A DNA stretch of 54,466 bases from Leptospira noguchii serovar Panama str. CZ214 (lineage in GTDB: Bacteria; Spirochaetota; Leptospiria; Leptospirales; Leptospiraceae): assembly GCF_000306255.2 (NCBI RefSeq), contig NZ_AKWY02000007.1, positions 1 through 54,466 of the forward strand. Reading direction: 5' to 3'. Below are positions 13,588-24,502 of this stretch, in pieces. A program made the translations under genes and the position numbers. The notes below the pieces were generated by a model. It saw nothing but the letters and a program-made list of their open reading frames with translations, was not told the DNA's origin and ran no database searches. How positions within the stretch are numbered: the first letter of the stretch is position 1; every line of letters starts with the position of its first letter.

Positions 13588-14452
13588 GAGCCGGTCTCAA
13601 AACTGTTTGTAGAGAGAAAGGGTAATAATATCAATGTGAAATGGACAAATATTATTCAGAGATACCGGATGCACTTTGGAAACAAATAGCCCCATTAATC
13701 CCGAAAGAAAATGTAAATCCGAAAGGAGGTCGCAATCGAGTACCAACACGAGTAGTAATGTCAGGTATCATCTATCGAATGAAAACAGGCTGTCAGTGGC
13801 GTGCCATTCCGAATGAGTTTGGATCAGGCCAAACTTGTCACAGAAGATTTCAAGAATGGGAACGAGCAGGAGTATTCAAAAAGATTTATAAATCTATTTT
13901 AAAATATTATGATGTAAAGAATCAAATAGCATGGGACTGGGCTTCGATGGATTCGGCAATGGTTAAAGCTCCCAAAGGGGGAGCTTAACTGGGAAAAACC
14001 CTACAGACCGTGCCAAATTAGGGGTTAAACGGCATATTCTTACAGATGGAAATGGAATTCCTTTGGCAATTACATTGACTGGAGCTAACGTTCATGACAA
14101 ACACGGTGTAAAAGATACGTTGAATTCAATCCTAATATTTTCCGGAAAAAGAAGAAAGAAGCCAAAACATATTTGTTTAGATAAAGGTTATGATTTCAAA
14201 GATATAGAAGTTTTAATCAAAAGAAGAAACATTCAATCTCATATTCGGAAAAAAGGTGAAAAGCCTCTCATCGGTAAATATAAAGGAAAACCTAGACGTT
14301 GGGTCGTTGAAAGAACTAACAGTTGGCACAATCGATTCAGGGCTATCCTAATTCGTTGGGAAAGAAAATCTGAAAATTATCTTGCATCTCTTTATCTCGC
14401 AAGCTCTATCATTGCTTTTAACTTTTTTGATAGGTAGTTTTGAGACCGGCTC
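13588..14452 (+). mobile_element. IS5-family insertion sequence (865 bp), complete ends
   Basis: Both ends carry a perfect 17-bp terminal inverted repeat, GAGCCGGTCTCAAAACT (13588-13604 and, inverted, 14436-14452). The 3-bp direct repeat TAA flanks it (13585-13587 and 14453-14455), fitting the T-N-A targets of several IS5 subgroups (IS427/IS1031 type). Inside are two frames of one DDE transposase. The element sits in repeat C: joining the flanks at TAA restores a sequence like that at 39940-39980. The sharp ends and intact duplication suggest a recent insertion. Confidence 0.92.
13641..14437 (+). CDS. IS5-family DDE transposase in two frames (-1 frameshift)
   Basis: The first frame runs 13641-13988 (115 residues) and begins with the DUF4096-like part (DALWKQIAPLIP, GGRNRVPTRVVMSGIIYRM, GCQWRAIP). 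It includes the first catalytic Asp in WASMDS. The second frame, -1 relative to the first, reads on from about 13979 (SLTGKNPTDRAKLGVKRHIL) to 14437 and carries the second Asp (LDKGYD) and the RWVVERTNSWHNRF block with the Glu. The frames join at AAAGGGGGAGC (13974-13984). A -1 slip there gives an uninterrupted transposase of about 265 residues. Programmed frameshifting is known for this group; a simple inactivating mutation in the G run is the alternative. Confidence 0.85.
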
Positions 14453-14572
14453 TAAATATTGTATTACGTTTCCTTTATGCAATTTATTTACCAAAGCTGA
14501 GAGCCCGGTCCGGCTTGCCTATGGCAAGTCGGATTCGCCCCAATTTTCTTATGTTGAATTCATGTTAAGAGA
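14453..14572 (+). repeat. Repeat C, copy 2, right part
   Basis: Continues the copy split by the IS: TTGTATTACGTTTCC, ATGCAATTTATTTACC, GCTGAGAGCCCGGTCCGGC. Here the variable hairpin is long: TCCGGCTTGCC (14509-14519), loop TAT, GGCAAGTCGGA (14523-14533), an 11-bp stem with one G-T pair. Confidence 0.8.
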
Positions 14573-14644
14573 ATTTTTTATCTGATATTGTATAAAAAAA
14601 ATCATTTGATGTAACACTTTTAGAATGAGCCGAATTTAAAAGAT

Positions 14645-15148
14645 ATGAAGAGTGTTTTTAAAAAGATCTGTAGTGTGTCGTTTTGGATCTTATTATTTTT
14701 AGTAATTACGATCTCACTTTCTTTTTTTAAGGCGTCCGATTTAAAACCTTCGATTTCTTTAAACGAGATGAAAACATTCGAAGGAACAAATTACGATTCT
14801 AAAAATCAAATAACCGTAGTTTACTTTTGGGCGACTTGGTGTGGAGTTTGTTCGACCAATCTTCCCTTGGTTAAATGGTATTCTCATCTTTTGGAAAATA
14901 GTTCACGATTTTCTTTTATTAGCGTAGAAGAAGGAGAAAATTTAAAAGAACTCAATCAATATATAATTGAAAATAATCTTAAATTTAAAGTAATTTCGGC
15001 TAACGTTTCTTTTTTGAAGGAATGGAAAATCGATTCCTATCCTTCTTTTGTAATTCTGGACCGATCCGGTAGAGTTCGTTTTGCGGATTCTGGTATGATG
15101 AATCCTTTTAGTTTTTTTCTGAGAATTTGGATCGTGTATTTCTTCTGA
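14645..15148 (+). CDS. TlpA-like thioredoxin-fold protein, membrane-anchored
   Basis: A 167-residue protein with an N-terminal membrane anchor or signal (residues about 10-30, [17 protein letters not shown]) and a thioredoxin fold outside the cytoplasm. The redox motif is WCGVC (residues 65-69, in [12 protein letters not shown]). The cis-proline loop is [10 protein letters not shown]. Proteins of this kind reduce disulfides in the periplasm, often for cytochrome c maturation or protein repair. Its partner is not visible here, as the gene stands alone. The ending IWIVYFF is more hydrophobic than usual for TlpA. Confidence 0.82.
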   Translation: MKSVFKKICSVSFWILLFLVITISLSFFKASDLKPSISLNEMKTFEGTNYDSKNQITVVYFWATWCGVCSTNLPLVKWYSHLLENSSRFSFISVEEGENLKELNQYIIENNLKFKVISANVSFLKEWKIDSYPSFVILDRSGRVRFADSGMMNPFSFFLRIWIVYFF

Positions 15149-15869
15149 TTTTTTTAGAGAATAATAGTATCATTGACTGATCTTTATAAAATTGAATCGT
15201 TTTTCTATAGGAACCTTATCAAGTCGGATTGTGAGAATGACAACTTAAAACATTTAAGTTGACGTGAAGAGCGTGGCGCGCGCCAGTCATTGTTAGCTAT
15301 GAAATTCCCGAGTTGTAACGACGTCTCTATGAAGTTGTTGAATTGAATTTTTATTCGTCAAAATTTTCTTACGTCAAACTCACTTTATATTAACAAAGAG
15401 ACGGTTTTTGTAGGAACTCTTACAATTTATCGTGTAGACTAAAATTTTACAAAGGACTTGTTCAAAATTTCGAAAGTTAAAAAAGATAATCTTTAATAGT
15501 TTAAAATACAGTAGTTCCCACAGATTAAGTCTCATTTCAACTTTATTGTGCTTTTTAAAAACATCTCTGCATTTTAATTGTGGTGGTAGTTCCCACAAAA
15601 CCGCTACACTTGCACATTTGTAACTTTCCAGTAGTTTTTCCATTATCAAATCTTTGTAATCTTTAGGTTTTAGAATTAGTTGAAAAATTATTGAGTTGTG
15701 ATAGTTCCCGCATTGAAGTAAAATTCAGAGTAAATGTTAGGATTTAAATCTTTAAAATAGAATGTCGAGTGGTTTTGGCTCGACTTTAATTAAACGTTAG
15801 GTGTCAAAATCTTGAGTTTATCTTCAGACCCAATTTAGATTTAATTTCCTCAGAACCGATATAAATAAT
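15149..15869. other. Non-coding spacer with clustered repeat E motifs
   Basis: 720 bp. Repeat E motifs occur at about 15411-15424, 15508-15523, 15586-15599 and 15698-15714, and the block CTTACGTCAAACTCACTTTA at about 15369-15388 is the right-end sequence of repeat C. Open frames on the minus strand consist of these repeats. No gene accepted. Confidence 0.6.
15508..15600. repeat. Pair of repeat E motifs
   Basis: ACAGTAGTTCCCACAGATTA and GGTGGTAGTTCCCACAAAA, ~76 bp apart and in the same orientation. A similar spacing of same-orientation motifs is seen at 27243-27330. Confidence 0.65.
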
Positions 15870-16640
<771 letters not shown>

Positions 16641-16813
16641 GTTTATTTTTATAGAATATAATTATGTTCTAAAGTAACTTTGATCTAATTGATAGAGAAA
16701 AACTTAATTTAAAAAACAATTAAGTAACTAAAAAACTTTTCTGTAAAACAAACCCGGCCCACACTTTACATTTTTGTTTTACTAAATATGAGAGCCAAGC
16801 CGAGTGTATATTA

Positions 16814-17176
16814 TTATTTTCTTAAGGTCTCGGTTGCGTTTCCCCCGGCCCAAGTTCCTTCTAAAAGTCTACCGCCATTTTTTACTTCGTAAATCACCGG
16901 TTCAGCTTCTCCCCAATCTACTGTCAAAGTAGTACCTTCAAGGGTTCCTGTTCCTGTAAAAGTTTGACCGGCGACCGTCCAGGTAAAAAGGTATTCTCCG
17001 TTAGATTCAGAAATCGTAACGCTACCGCTGTAGGAAGAGCCGTTCGGATTGGTTCCAGAAACCTTGTACTTACCGCTGATGGAAGACGAATTGATTTGGC
17101 CGATCTGTGCGTAAGCGGTCGAAATAAAACCGAATACTAGAAGGGCGAGGAAGAATTTTGAAATGATTCGAAACAT
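16814..17176 (-). CDS. Small secreted β-rich protein
   Basis: The ATG at 17176 is preceded by AAGGAG ten bases upstream, which fixes the start; a longer open frame to 17299 is not used. The 120-residue product begins with a clear signal peptide (FRIISKFFLALLVFGFISTA, cut after AYA). The mature ~95 residues are rich in Gly, Thr and Ser in alternating strands (YSGSVTISE, YLFTWTVAGQTFTGTGTLEG, LTVDWGE), ending GTWAGGNATETL. This pattern resembles a family of small exported proteins seen in Leptospira and alpha-proteobacteria, sometimes labelled LIC10280 family or fibronectin-binding. That link is from memory and tentative. Confidence 0.75.
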   Translation of the reverse strand: MFRIISKFFLALLVFGFISTAYAQIGQINSSSISGKYKVSGTNPNGSSYSGSVTISESNGEYLFTWTVAGQTFTGTGTLEGTTLTVDWGEAEPVIYEVKNGGRLLEGTWAGGNATETLRK

Positions 17177-17973
17177 GAATGTTCTTCTCCTTAAAAGAGT
17201 GAAAGAAATTTTGAATTTGTTTTTGGAAAAGTCAATTCTAAAAATAAGCGCAATTGATTTCGGATGCATGTTTGCGCAAATTTTTAGATAAGAAAACATC
17301 CATTAAAAACTACCCAACCAGGTTTTCCCTTTAGCCAAATTACTTGAAAACCAATTCAATTCGGGAAATCGATTTTAAGAATCAATAACTTGATCTTATT
17401 GAACACCATAGAAGAGAGAAGCTTAAGTTTCTCGAATGACTCGTGATGGTTAGGATATTTTAGCGGTTTTTCAATCGTTAAACGAGACTTTAAGAAAAAG
17501 TGAAATCAAGTTTATACAAATGAAAATAGATTAGTAATTTATAATACATTAAATTGAAAAACTGAAAAAAATAGACCCAAAGACTAAGTTAATGTTTTTA
17601 GAAAGTTTAAGTTCTTTCTAAAAAACTGATTTGGAAGTGAAAAGCTATAGTGAACATTTGTAAAATTCAGAGATAATAAACTCAGTTTCAATTTTCCGTA
17701 GAAAATCACTGTTTGTAATCGTTAACCAGCTAAGAATTTATTTAAGGAGGTTATACATTTTAAAGTTTGAATACAACGATAGAGTTGTTGAAAAATGTTA
17801 TATCTGCAAACGATTTTACCCATTTGTTTTAATGAAAAATGATCTAGATACTTACAGCATTCTGATAAAATAGGAAAAAAGAATTTGTTTTTAAAATTTT
17901 AAGATTCATGTTTCCGTTTTTAGGTTGCGGAGCAATGATTACGTCGATTTATGGTTTATTCTGGAGAATTGCA
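17177..17973. other. Long AT-rich spacer with a repeat A end
   Basis: 800 bp between divergent genes. A single repeat A terminus (TAGAGTTGTTGAAAAATG) lies at 17780-17800 without its partner. GGAGGTTATAC at about 17746-17756 looks like a Shine-Dalgarno sequence but no open frame of useful length follows. No gene seen. Confidence 0.55.
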
Positions 17974-18402
17974 ATGAGTGAAAATTTAATATTAAGAAAA
18001 AAAATTTCTATACTAGCTCCGATTTCAAAGGTTTGGAACGGACTGATTGATCCGGAAGTAATTAAACTTTATCTTTTTGGAACACAGACAATTTCGGATT
18101 GGAAAGAAGGAAGTTCTATTATTTTTACGGGTGAATGGAACGGGAAAGAATATAAGGATCATGGAACGATTCTCAAGTTAGAAAAAGAAAATGTATTTCA
18201 GTATAACTATTGGAGTAATTTTTCAGGGGTTCCGAATATTCCCGAAAATTATTCTATTCTCACTTTTGAATTAAAATCGGAAGAAAATTCTACATCTCTT
18301 TTTTTAACCCAGGAAAATTTTCCTAATCCAGCGGCCTATGAACATTCTGATGTTGGCTGGAACCAGGCTCTGAACACTTTGAAGGAAGTTTTAGAAAAGT
18401 AG
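17974..18402 (+). CDS. SRPBCC-fold protein (AHSA1/START-like)
   Basis: A 142-residue soluble protein. The ATG at 17974 is chosen over an upstream open start at 17908 because TGGAGA lies at a good distance and the family begins at this point (LILRKKISILAPISKVWNGL). The pattern APISKVWNGLIDPEVIKLYL, followed by ISDWKEGSSIIFTGEWNGKE and ending HSDVGWNQALNTLKEVLEK, is typical of the Aha1 C-terminal/START-like family, which binds small hydrophobic ligands. The ligand is unknown. It stands alone between spacers. Confidence 0.82.
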   Translation: MSENLILRKKISILAPISKVWNGLIDPEVIKLYLFGTQTISDWKEGSSIIFTGEWNGKEYKDHGTILKLEKENVFQYNYWSNFSGVPNIPENYSILTFELKSEENSTSLFLTQENFPNPAAYEHSDVGWNQALNTLKEVLEK

Positions 18403-18441
18403 TAAAAATTTTCTTAGAACGACTTAAGGAAAGGATTTGTA

Positions 18442-18547
18442 TTAGAGTTTTTGAAAAATGAATTCGCCACTTAGTTTTTGTTTTATCGAACTTTCGATTG
18501 AAGCAGTTTTGTTAATTTTAACTATGGAATTTTTCAACAACTCTAAT
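18442..18547 (-). repeat. Repeat A, copy 3 (inverted)
   Basis: Reads as the reverse complement of the 34211 copy: TTAGAGTTTTTGAAAAATGA, AATTCGCCACTTAGTTTTTG, then CTATGGAATTTTTCAACAAC at the right end. Confidence 0.8.
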
Positions 18548-18656
18548 GTTTGAAAATTTATAATAATTTTATTATATACTAAAATTATTACTAATGTAAG
18601 TTTAGCCATGTTTCATTTTTCTGAAAAAATTGAGATTTGCAAATTATTTCTAAAAT

Positions 18657-18715
18657 AACGTGAATTAACAGCGAAAGGGATCGATGCGAGGCAAATAAAT
18701 TGAAACTAAAGACGA
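18657..18715 (+). repeat. Repeat C, copy 3 (left part only)
   Basis: ACGTGAATTAACAGCGAAAGG, then ATCGATGCGAGGCAAATAAA, TTGAAACTAAAGACGATTG. The right half with the GGTCCGG hairpin is absent. Confidence 0.75.
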
Positions 18716-18751
18716 TTGTTATACCCTATTCCTTTTTCAGATTTAATGAAT

Positions 18752-18886
18752 ATTAGAGCTGTTGAAAGTGTTACAGTGGCGATTAAGAGCTATCTCAAAA
18801 ATATCTTAGAATTCAGTATTTTAAGCAAAGATAAAATATTCTCGAGATGGCATTTGACAGAACTACTTTCATTTTTCAATAATTCT
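18752..18886 (+). repeat. Repeat A, copy 4, interrupted by repeat B
   Basis: The left end ATTAGAGCTGTTGAAAGTG..ACAGTGGCGATTAA and right end CTTTCATTTTTCAATAATTC are repeat A. The interval between them holds repeat B (18787-18855) where the normal A core should be. Confidence 0.7.
18787..18855 (+). repeat. Repeat B, copy nested in repeat A
   Basis: GCTATCTCAAAAATATCTTA through AAGATAAAATATTCTCGAGA. The ends are imperfect inverted repeats. It matches 44396-44470 and, inverted, 33441-33493. Confidence 0.7.
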
Positions 18887-18964
18887 ATTTTATTCCATCA
18901 ATTCAGACCTAAGGTTTAAAAATTCTACTTGCTCTTTTGGCTTGAATTCTTATAACCTCTTTTC

Positions 18965-19987
<1,023 letters not shown>

Positions 19988-20601
19988 ATACAATTTTATC
20001 CACTTAGATATTTATGGCGTGTCCTTGGACTTAATTTCGCTTATCAAAATCTAGACTGCAAGAATTTGTCTAACTTAGGACAGATTGTTATAAAGTAAGT
20101 TTTTAATTTACTAATATTTTTAAAAGTATAGTTTATATACTTCGATAAAATGAGGTTTTCATTTTTATGATCATTAGAACTGTTGAAAATTAATTTTCTT
20201 TTATTTCTTATTCATTAAAGTGAACAAATACCGTTTTACTAATATTAGGTAAAAAATTTTCAACACTCTATTACAAAGCGAAAAATTCATACAAAAATTT
20301 GATAAGAAAGTTATTTAACTTGGATTATACTAAGATTTTTTTACGAAAAAATTTAATCCCTACTGAAGAACACCTTGGATTTGAGTGTGAATTGCCGCTT
20401 TGAAGTAAAAACTTAATATACAATTGGCAGTAGAATCAATGAAAGATACCTCAAAGAAATTTTAGTTTTGGATCAAGTTTTAAATAGTTTTTGGCTATTT
20501 ATCGAAAATTAATCGGTTTGTATTGATTATAAAACCTTTTATGATCAGTTCGTTGGACTTTGCTTTACAATTAGAAGTTTTCTTTCAGCCTTGGAACTAG
20601 A
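19988..20601. other. AT-rich spacer with a diverged repeat A
   Basis: About 610 bp without a gene. A weak repeat A copy is at about 20174-20270 (TTAGAACTGTTGAAAATTAA ... TTTTCAACACTCTA), with a core too diverged to align. Confidence 0.5.
20174..20270. repeat. Repeat A, diverged copy
   Basis: Only the ends (TAGAACTGTTGAAAAT and ATTTTCAACACTCTA) and the overall length of ~97 bp match the family. Confidence 0.5.
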
Positions 20602-21543
20602 GTGAATTCATCTTCCTTTTCCGAAATATTCCATTCTTACAAAAGTATATTTGAGAATTTTTTAAATTCTCAAACTCTTTCGATACTTTCTAAACAATCT
20701 GCTCCCGAACTTTTTGAAGCTATGAAATACAGTCTCGTTGCTGGAGGCAAACGACTCAGACCTGTTTTGGCCTTGGCCGCTTTTGGCGGTATTCAAAATG
20801 AAACTCAAAATGTTCTTTTACTTGGGGCTTCTTTGGAATGTATTCATACTTATTCTTTGATTCACGATGATCTTCCAAGTATGGATAACGACGATTTTAG
20901 AAGGGGATTACCAACTCTTCATAAAAAGTTTTCTGAAGCTACAGCAATTTTAGCTGGAGACGCTTTGAATTCTTTCGCGTTTTATTTTATTTCTTGGATC
21001 CGAGTTGAAAACGGAGATCATTTTTTATACAGAGATCTATTAGAAATTTTGCATACAGGTTGTGGTGCGCCTGGGATGGTTTCTGGGCAAGTTTATGATT
21101 TACAGATGGAAAGAGAAAATTCGAAAGAAAATCATTTAACAAACCAAACCGATAAAATAGAGATGCTTCAATTGACCCACCGTTTAAAAACGGGAGCGTT
21201 GATCAAGTCAGCCTTACTTTTGGGAAATCGTCTTCGTAAAGATTGGAAAAAAAGAGAAACGTCTTTGTCCCAATATGGAGAGGATCTAGGTTTACTGTTT
21301 CAAATTACAGACGATATTTTAGACGTGGAAGGAACTCAGGAATCTTTAGGAAAAACTCCCGGTAAGGATCAAAAATCTGGTAAGATCACCTATCCTATGT
21401 TATTCGGAATGGATCGCTGTAAAGAGATGGTAGAAAAACTTCAAAAAAATCTAATTTTCATTTCTTCTAATTTTGTTTCTACAGAAGAGGAGCGAACATT
21501 TTTTCAGGAGCTTCCGATCTACATTGGCCAGAGAAAAAATTAG
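20602..21543 (+). CDS. ispA: Polyprenyl (geranyl/farnesyl) diphosphate synthase
   Basis: A 313-residue trans-prenyltransferase that condenses isopentenyl diphosphate with allylic diphosphates to C15-C20 chains for quinones and undecaprenyl carriers. GTG start. The first Asp-rich motif is [10 protein letters not shown] (residues 89-98), with the two-residue insertion typical of bacterial FPP synthases; GGKRLRP is at 48-54. The second motif is DDILD (237-241), after GLLFQIT. The last ~20 bases overlap tlyA in another frame, so the two form one unit. The gene symbol is the usual one for this role; exact chain length is not determined. Confidence 0.9.
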   Translation: MNSSSFSEIFHSYKSIFENFLNSQTLSILSKQSAPELFEAMKYSLVAGGKRLRPVLALAAFGGIQNETQNVLLLGASLECIHTYSLIHDDLPSMDNDDFRRGLPTLHKKFSEATAILAGDALNSFAFYFISWIRVENGDHFLYRDLLEILHTGCGAPGMVSGQVYDLQMERENSKENHLTNQTDKIEMLQLTHRLKTGALIKSALLLGNRLRKDWKKRETSLSQYGEDLGLLFQITDDILDVEGTQESLGKTPGKDQKSGKITYPMLFGMDRCKEMVEKLQKNLIFISSNFVSTEEERTFFQELPIYIGQRKN

Positions 21544-22303
21544 ACTCGACGTACTTCTTTTCGAAAGGGGATTTGCCGATTCTCTGGAAAAAGCGAAAAG
21601 TTTAATTCTTTCGGGCTCTGTATTGGTAAACGAACAAAAGATCACTAAAGTAGGATTCAAATTTTCAAAAGATTCTGAGATCAGGATCTTAAACATCATT
21701 CCAGAATATGTAAGCAGAGGAGTTTATAAACTGTTAAAAGCCTTTGAGGTTTTTCCTTTACAAGTTGATGGGAAACTTTGTATTGATCTAGGAGCTTCGA
21801 CAGGAGGATTTACACAAGTTCTTTTGGAAAAAGGAGCTTGGAAAGTTTTTGCCTGCGATGTGGGTTATGGTCAGCTTGCGGAAAAATTAAGAAATCATTC
21901 TTCTGTAATCGTAAAAGATCGTTTTCATCTGAAAAATTTATCTTCTTTAGAAATTGAATGGGAAAACAATCGGTTTCAAACCCCACATCCGGAATCGATC
22001 GTGATCGTAATGGATTTGAGTTTTATTTCCCTGCGATCCGTTTTTCCAGTAATTCGGAAATTGAGAGAAGAAAAAAATATTCCAAAATTAGAATGTGTTT
22101 CTTTGATAAAGCCACAATTTGAAGCCAATCGGAATGACCTTGTTAAAGGTATTTTAAAAAATTCTAAAGTTCGATTTCAAATTGTACTTTCTCTTTGTAG
22201 GCATCTCAAAAAGGAAATTGGAGGGGTTATCTTAGGACTGGAATGGTCTCCGATAGAGGGTAGGGATGGGAATAAAGAAATACTTTTATTTTGGAACTTA
22301 TAG
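21524..22303 (+). CDS. tlyA: TlyA-family rRNA (cytidine-2'-O)-methyltransferase / hemolysin A
   Basis: From a TTG at 21524 (AGGAG 12 bases upstream) the product has 259 residues, the normal length. An N-terminal S4 RNA-binding domain ([35 protein letters not shown]) is followed by an FtsJ/RrmJ-like methyltransferase with SAM loop [14 protein letters not shown] and the catalytic-region sequences VMDLSFISL and LIKPQFEA. TlyA homologues 2'-O-methylate rRNA; haemolytic activity has been claimed for spirochaete members but is debated. The overlap with ispA by 20 bp recalls the ispA-dxs-tlyA order of other bacteria, with dxs missing here. Confidence 0.88.
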   Translation: MAREKIRLDVLLFERGFADSLEKAKSLILSGSVLVNEQKITKVGFKFSKDSEIRILNIIPEYVSRGVYKLLKAFEVFPLQVDGKLCIDLGASTGGFTQVLLEKGAWKVFACDVGYGQLAEKLRNHSSVIVKDRFHLKNLSSLEIEWENNRFQTPHPESIVIVMDLSFISLRSVFPVIRKLREEKNIPKLECVSLIKPQFEANRNDLVKGILKNSKVRFQIVLSLCRHLKKEIGGVILGLEWSPIEGRDGNKEILLFWNL

Positions 22304-22508
22304 CGTTTAAGTCGAATTTTTACTTTGTAAACAAGTCTTATCTTTTTCAGAAAGTTCACTTTACATTTTGGTTCGAAAAAATACAGAGTATAATTGATGG
22401 GAACTTTTGAAATGATTTTTTAATAACTTTATTTTGAATCTTTTGAAAAGCGGCACTCTATTTGAAAATAAAAGTATATTCATAAATTAGAATGTATCAA
22501 CGGTATTT

Positions 22509-23735
<1,227 letters not shown>

Positions 23736-23749
23736 AGTTAGTTGTTTGT

Positions 23750-23900
23750 TTGATCTGAGTTCGACATAACCAATGTGATGGTTGTGTTCTGAGAGTTTGA
23801 ACACGACCTGCACATTGTCCAGCTGAGTTTGCTCTACGCTTCAATCGCTTTCGCATTAGAGACGCGTTAACCGATACTTTGTTACAACATTTATGAGTAT
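23750..23900 (-). repeat. Repeat C, copy 4 (inverted, partial)
   Basis: On the minus strand it reads CATAAATGTTGTAACAAAGT, TCGGTTAACGCG, AATGCGAAAGCGATTGAAGC, GTAGAGCAAACTCAGC, matching 33130-33200. The hairpin end is missing. Confidence 0.7.
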
Positions 23901-24199
23901 CTAATTTTGTAGAAACCAGTAAGAGGCGTTTTTCTGGCAACGTTGAGTTTGATTCACCAAGATTTTTTCCAAGAACTCACTTTATTTTTATATGTTCGAA
24001 TAGTATAGAATAAGGTGCTTACAATTCTGTGTTAGAACTGTAATTTTATTTTAAAATTCTTAGATGAAGATTTTTTGGATTTTATATGAGTTTTTAAAGT
24101 TTACAAACTCTATCTCAAGAATAAAAAAACATATAAGTTATTTAATATATTATAAAAACAAAAAAATGATTGTAGAATTTTGATTTTTGCTTTCAAAAA

Positions 24200-24352
24200 T
24201 CCCCGCGCAAAGGATCGATGCGTGGTCAATAAATTTGTGACACGTTCTTTTTTGATTTCTGTGGGAATTTGAAATTTATTGACCGAAGCTGAGAGCCTGG
24301 TGGTCGGTTTTTTTAAATAAGGTTTTCTTATCCGAAAGTTCACCGACCATGC
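24200..24352 (+). repeat. Repeat C, copy 5 (diverged)
   Basis: CGCAAAGGATCGATGCGTGG, AATTTATTGACCGAAGCTGA, GAGCCTGGTGGTCGG. The GGTCCGG hairpin is degraded. Confidence 0.6.
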
Positions 24353-24362
24353 GCCCGTTACT

Positions 24363-24464
24363 TTAGAGTTGTTAAAAAATTCCATAGTTAAAATTAACAA
24401 AACTGCTTCAATCGACCGTTTCCATGAAACGGAAGCTGATGGAGATTTATTTTTAACAACTATT
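24363..24464 (+). repeat. Repeat A, copy 5
   Basis: TAGAGTTGTTAAAAAATTCC at the left, ATTTTTAACAACTATT at the right, core TTCAATCGACCGTTTCCATG. Confidence 0.8.
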
Positions 24465-24502
24465 TTAAACTTTTATTTATTTCTATTTTTGAATTTTATT
24501 TT

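Larger units (their letters stand above)
18403..18964. other. Repeat-rich spacer (A, C, A with nested B)
   Basis: 560 bp with no gene. In order: an inverted repeat A (18442-18547), a truncated repeat C (18657-18715), and a second repeat A (18752-18886) that carries repeat B inside it. Confidence 0.65.
23736..24502. other. Repeat-rich spacer (C inverted, C, A)
   Basis: 770 bp. An inverted repeat C fragment (about 23750-23900), a second C-like copy (about 24200-24352) and repeat A (24363-24464). Open frames here are repeat-encoded. No gene accepted. Confidence 0.6.

Noticed and set aside
15380..15649. 89-codon minus-strand frame
   Set aside because: Made largely of repeat E motifs; the residue pattern is not protein-like.
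18716..18919. 67-codon plus-strand frame
   Set aside because: It lies across repeat A with nested repeat B.
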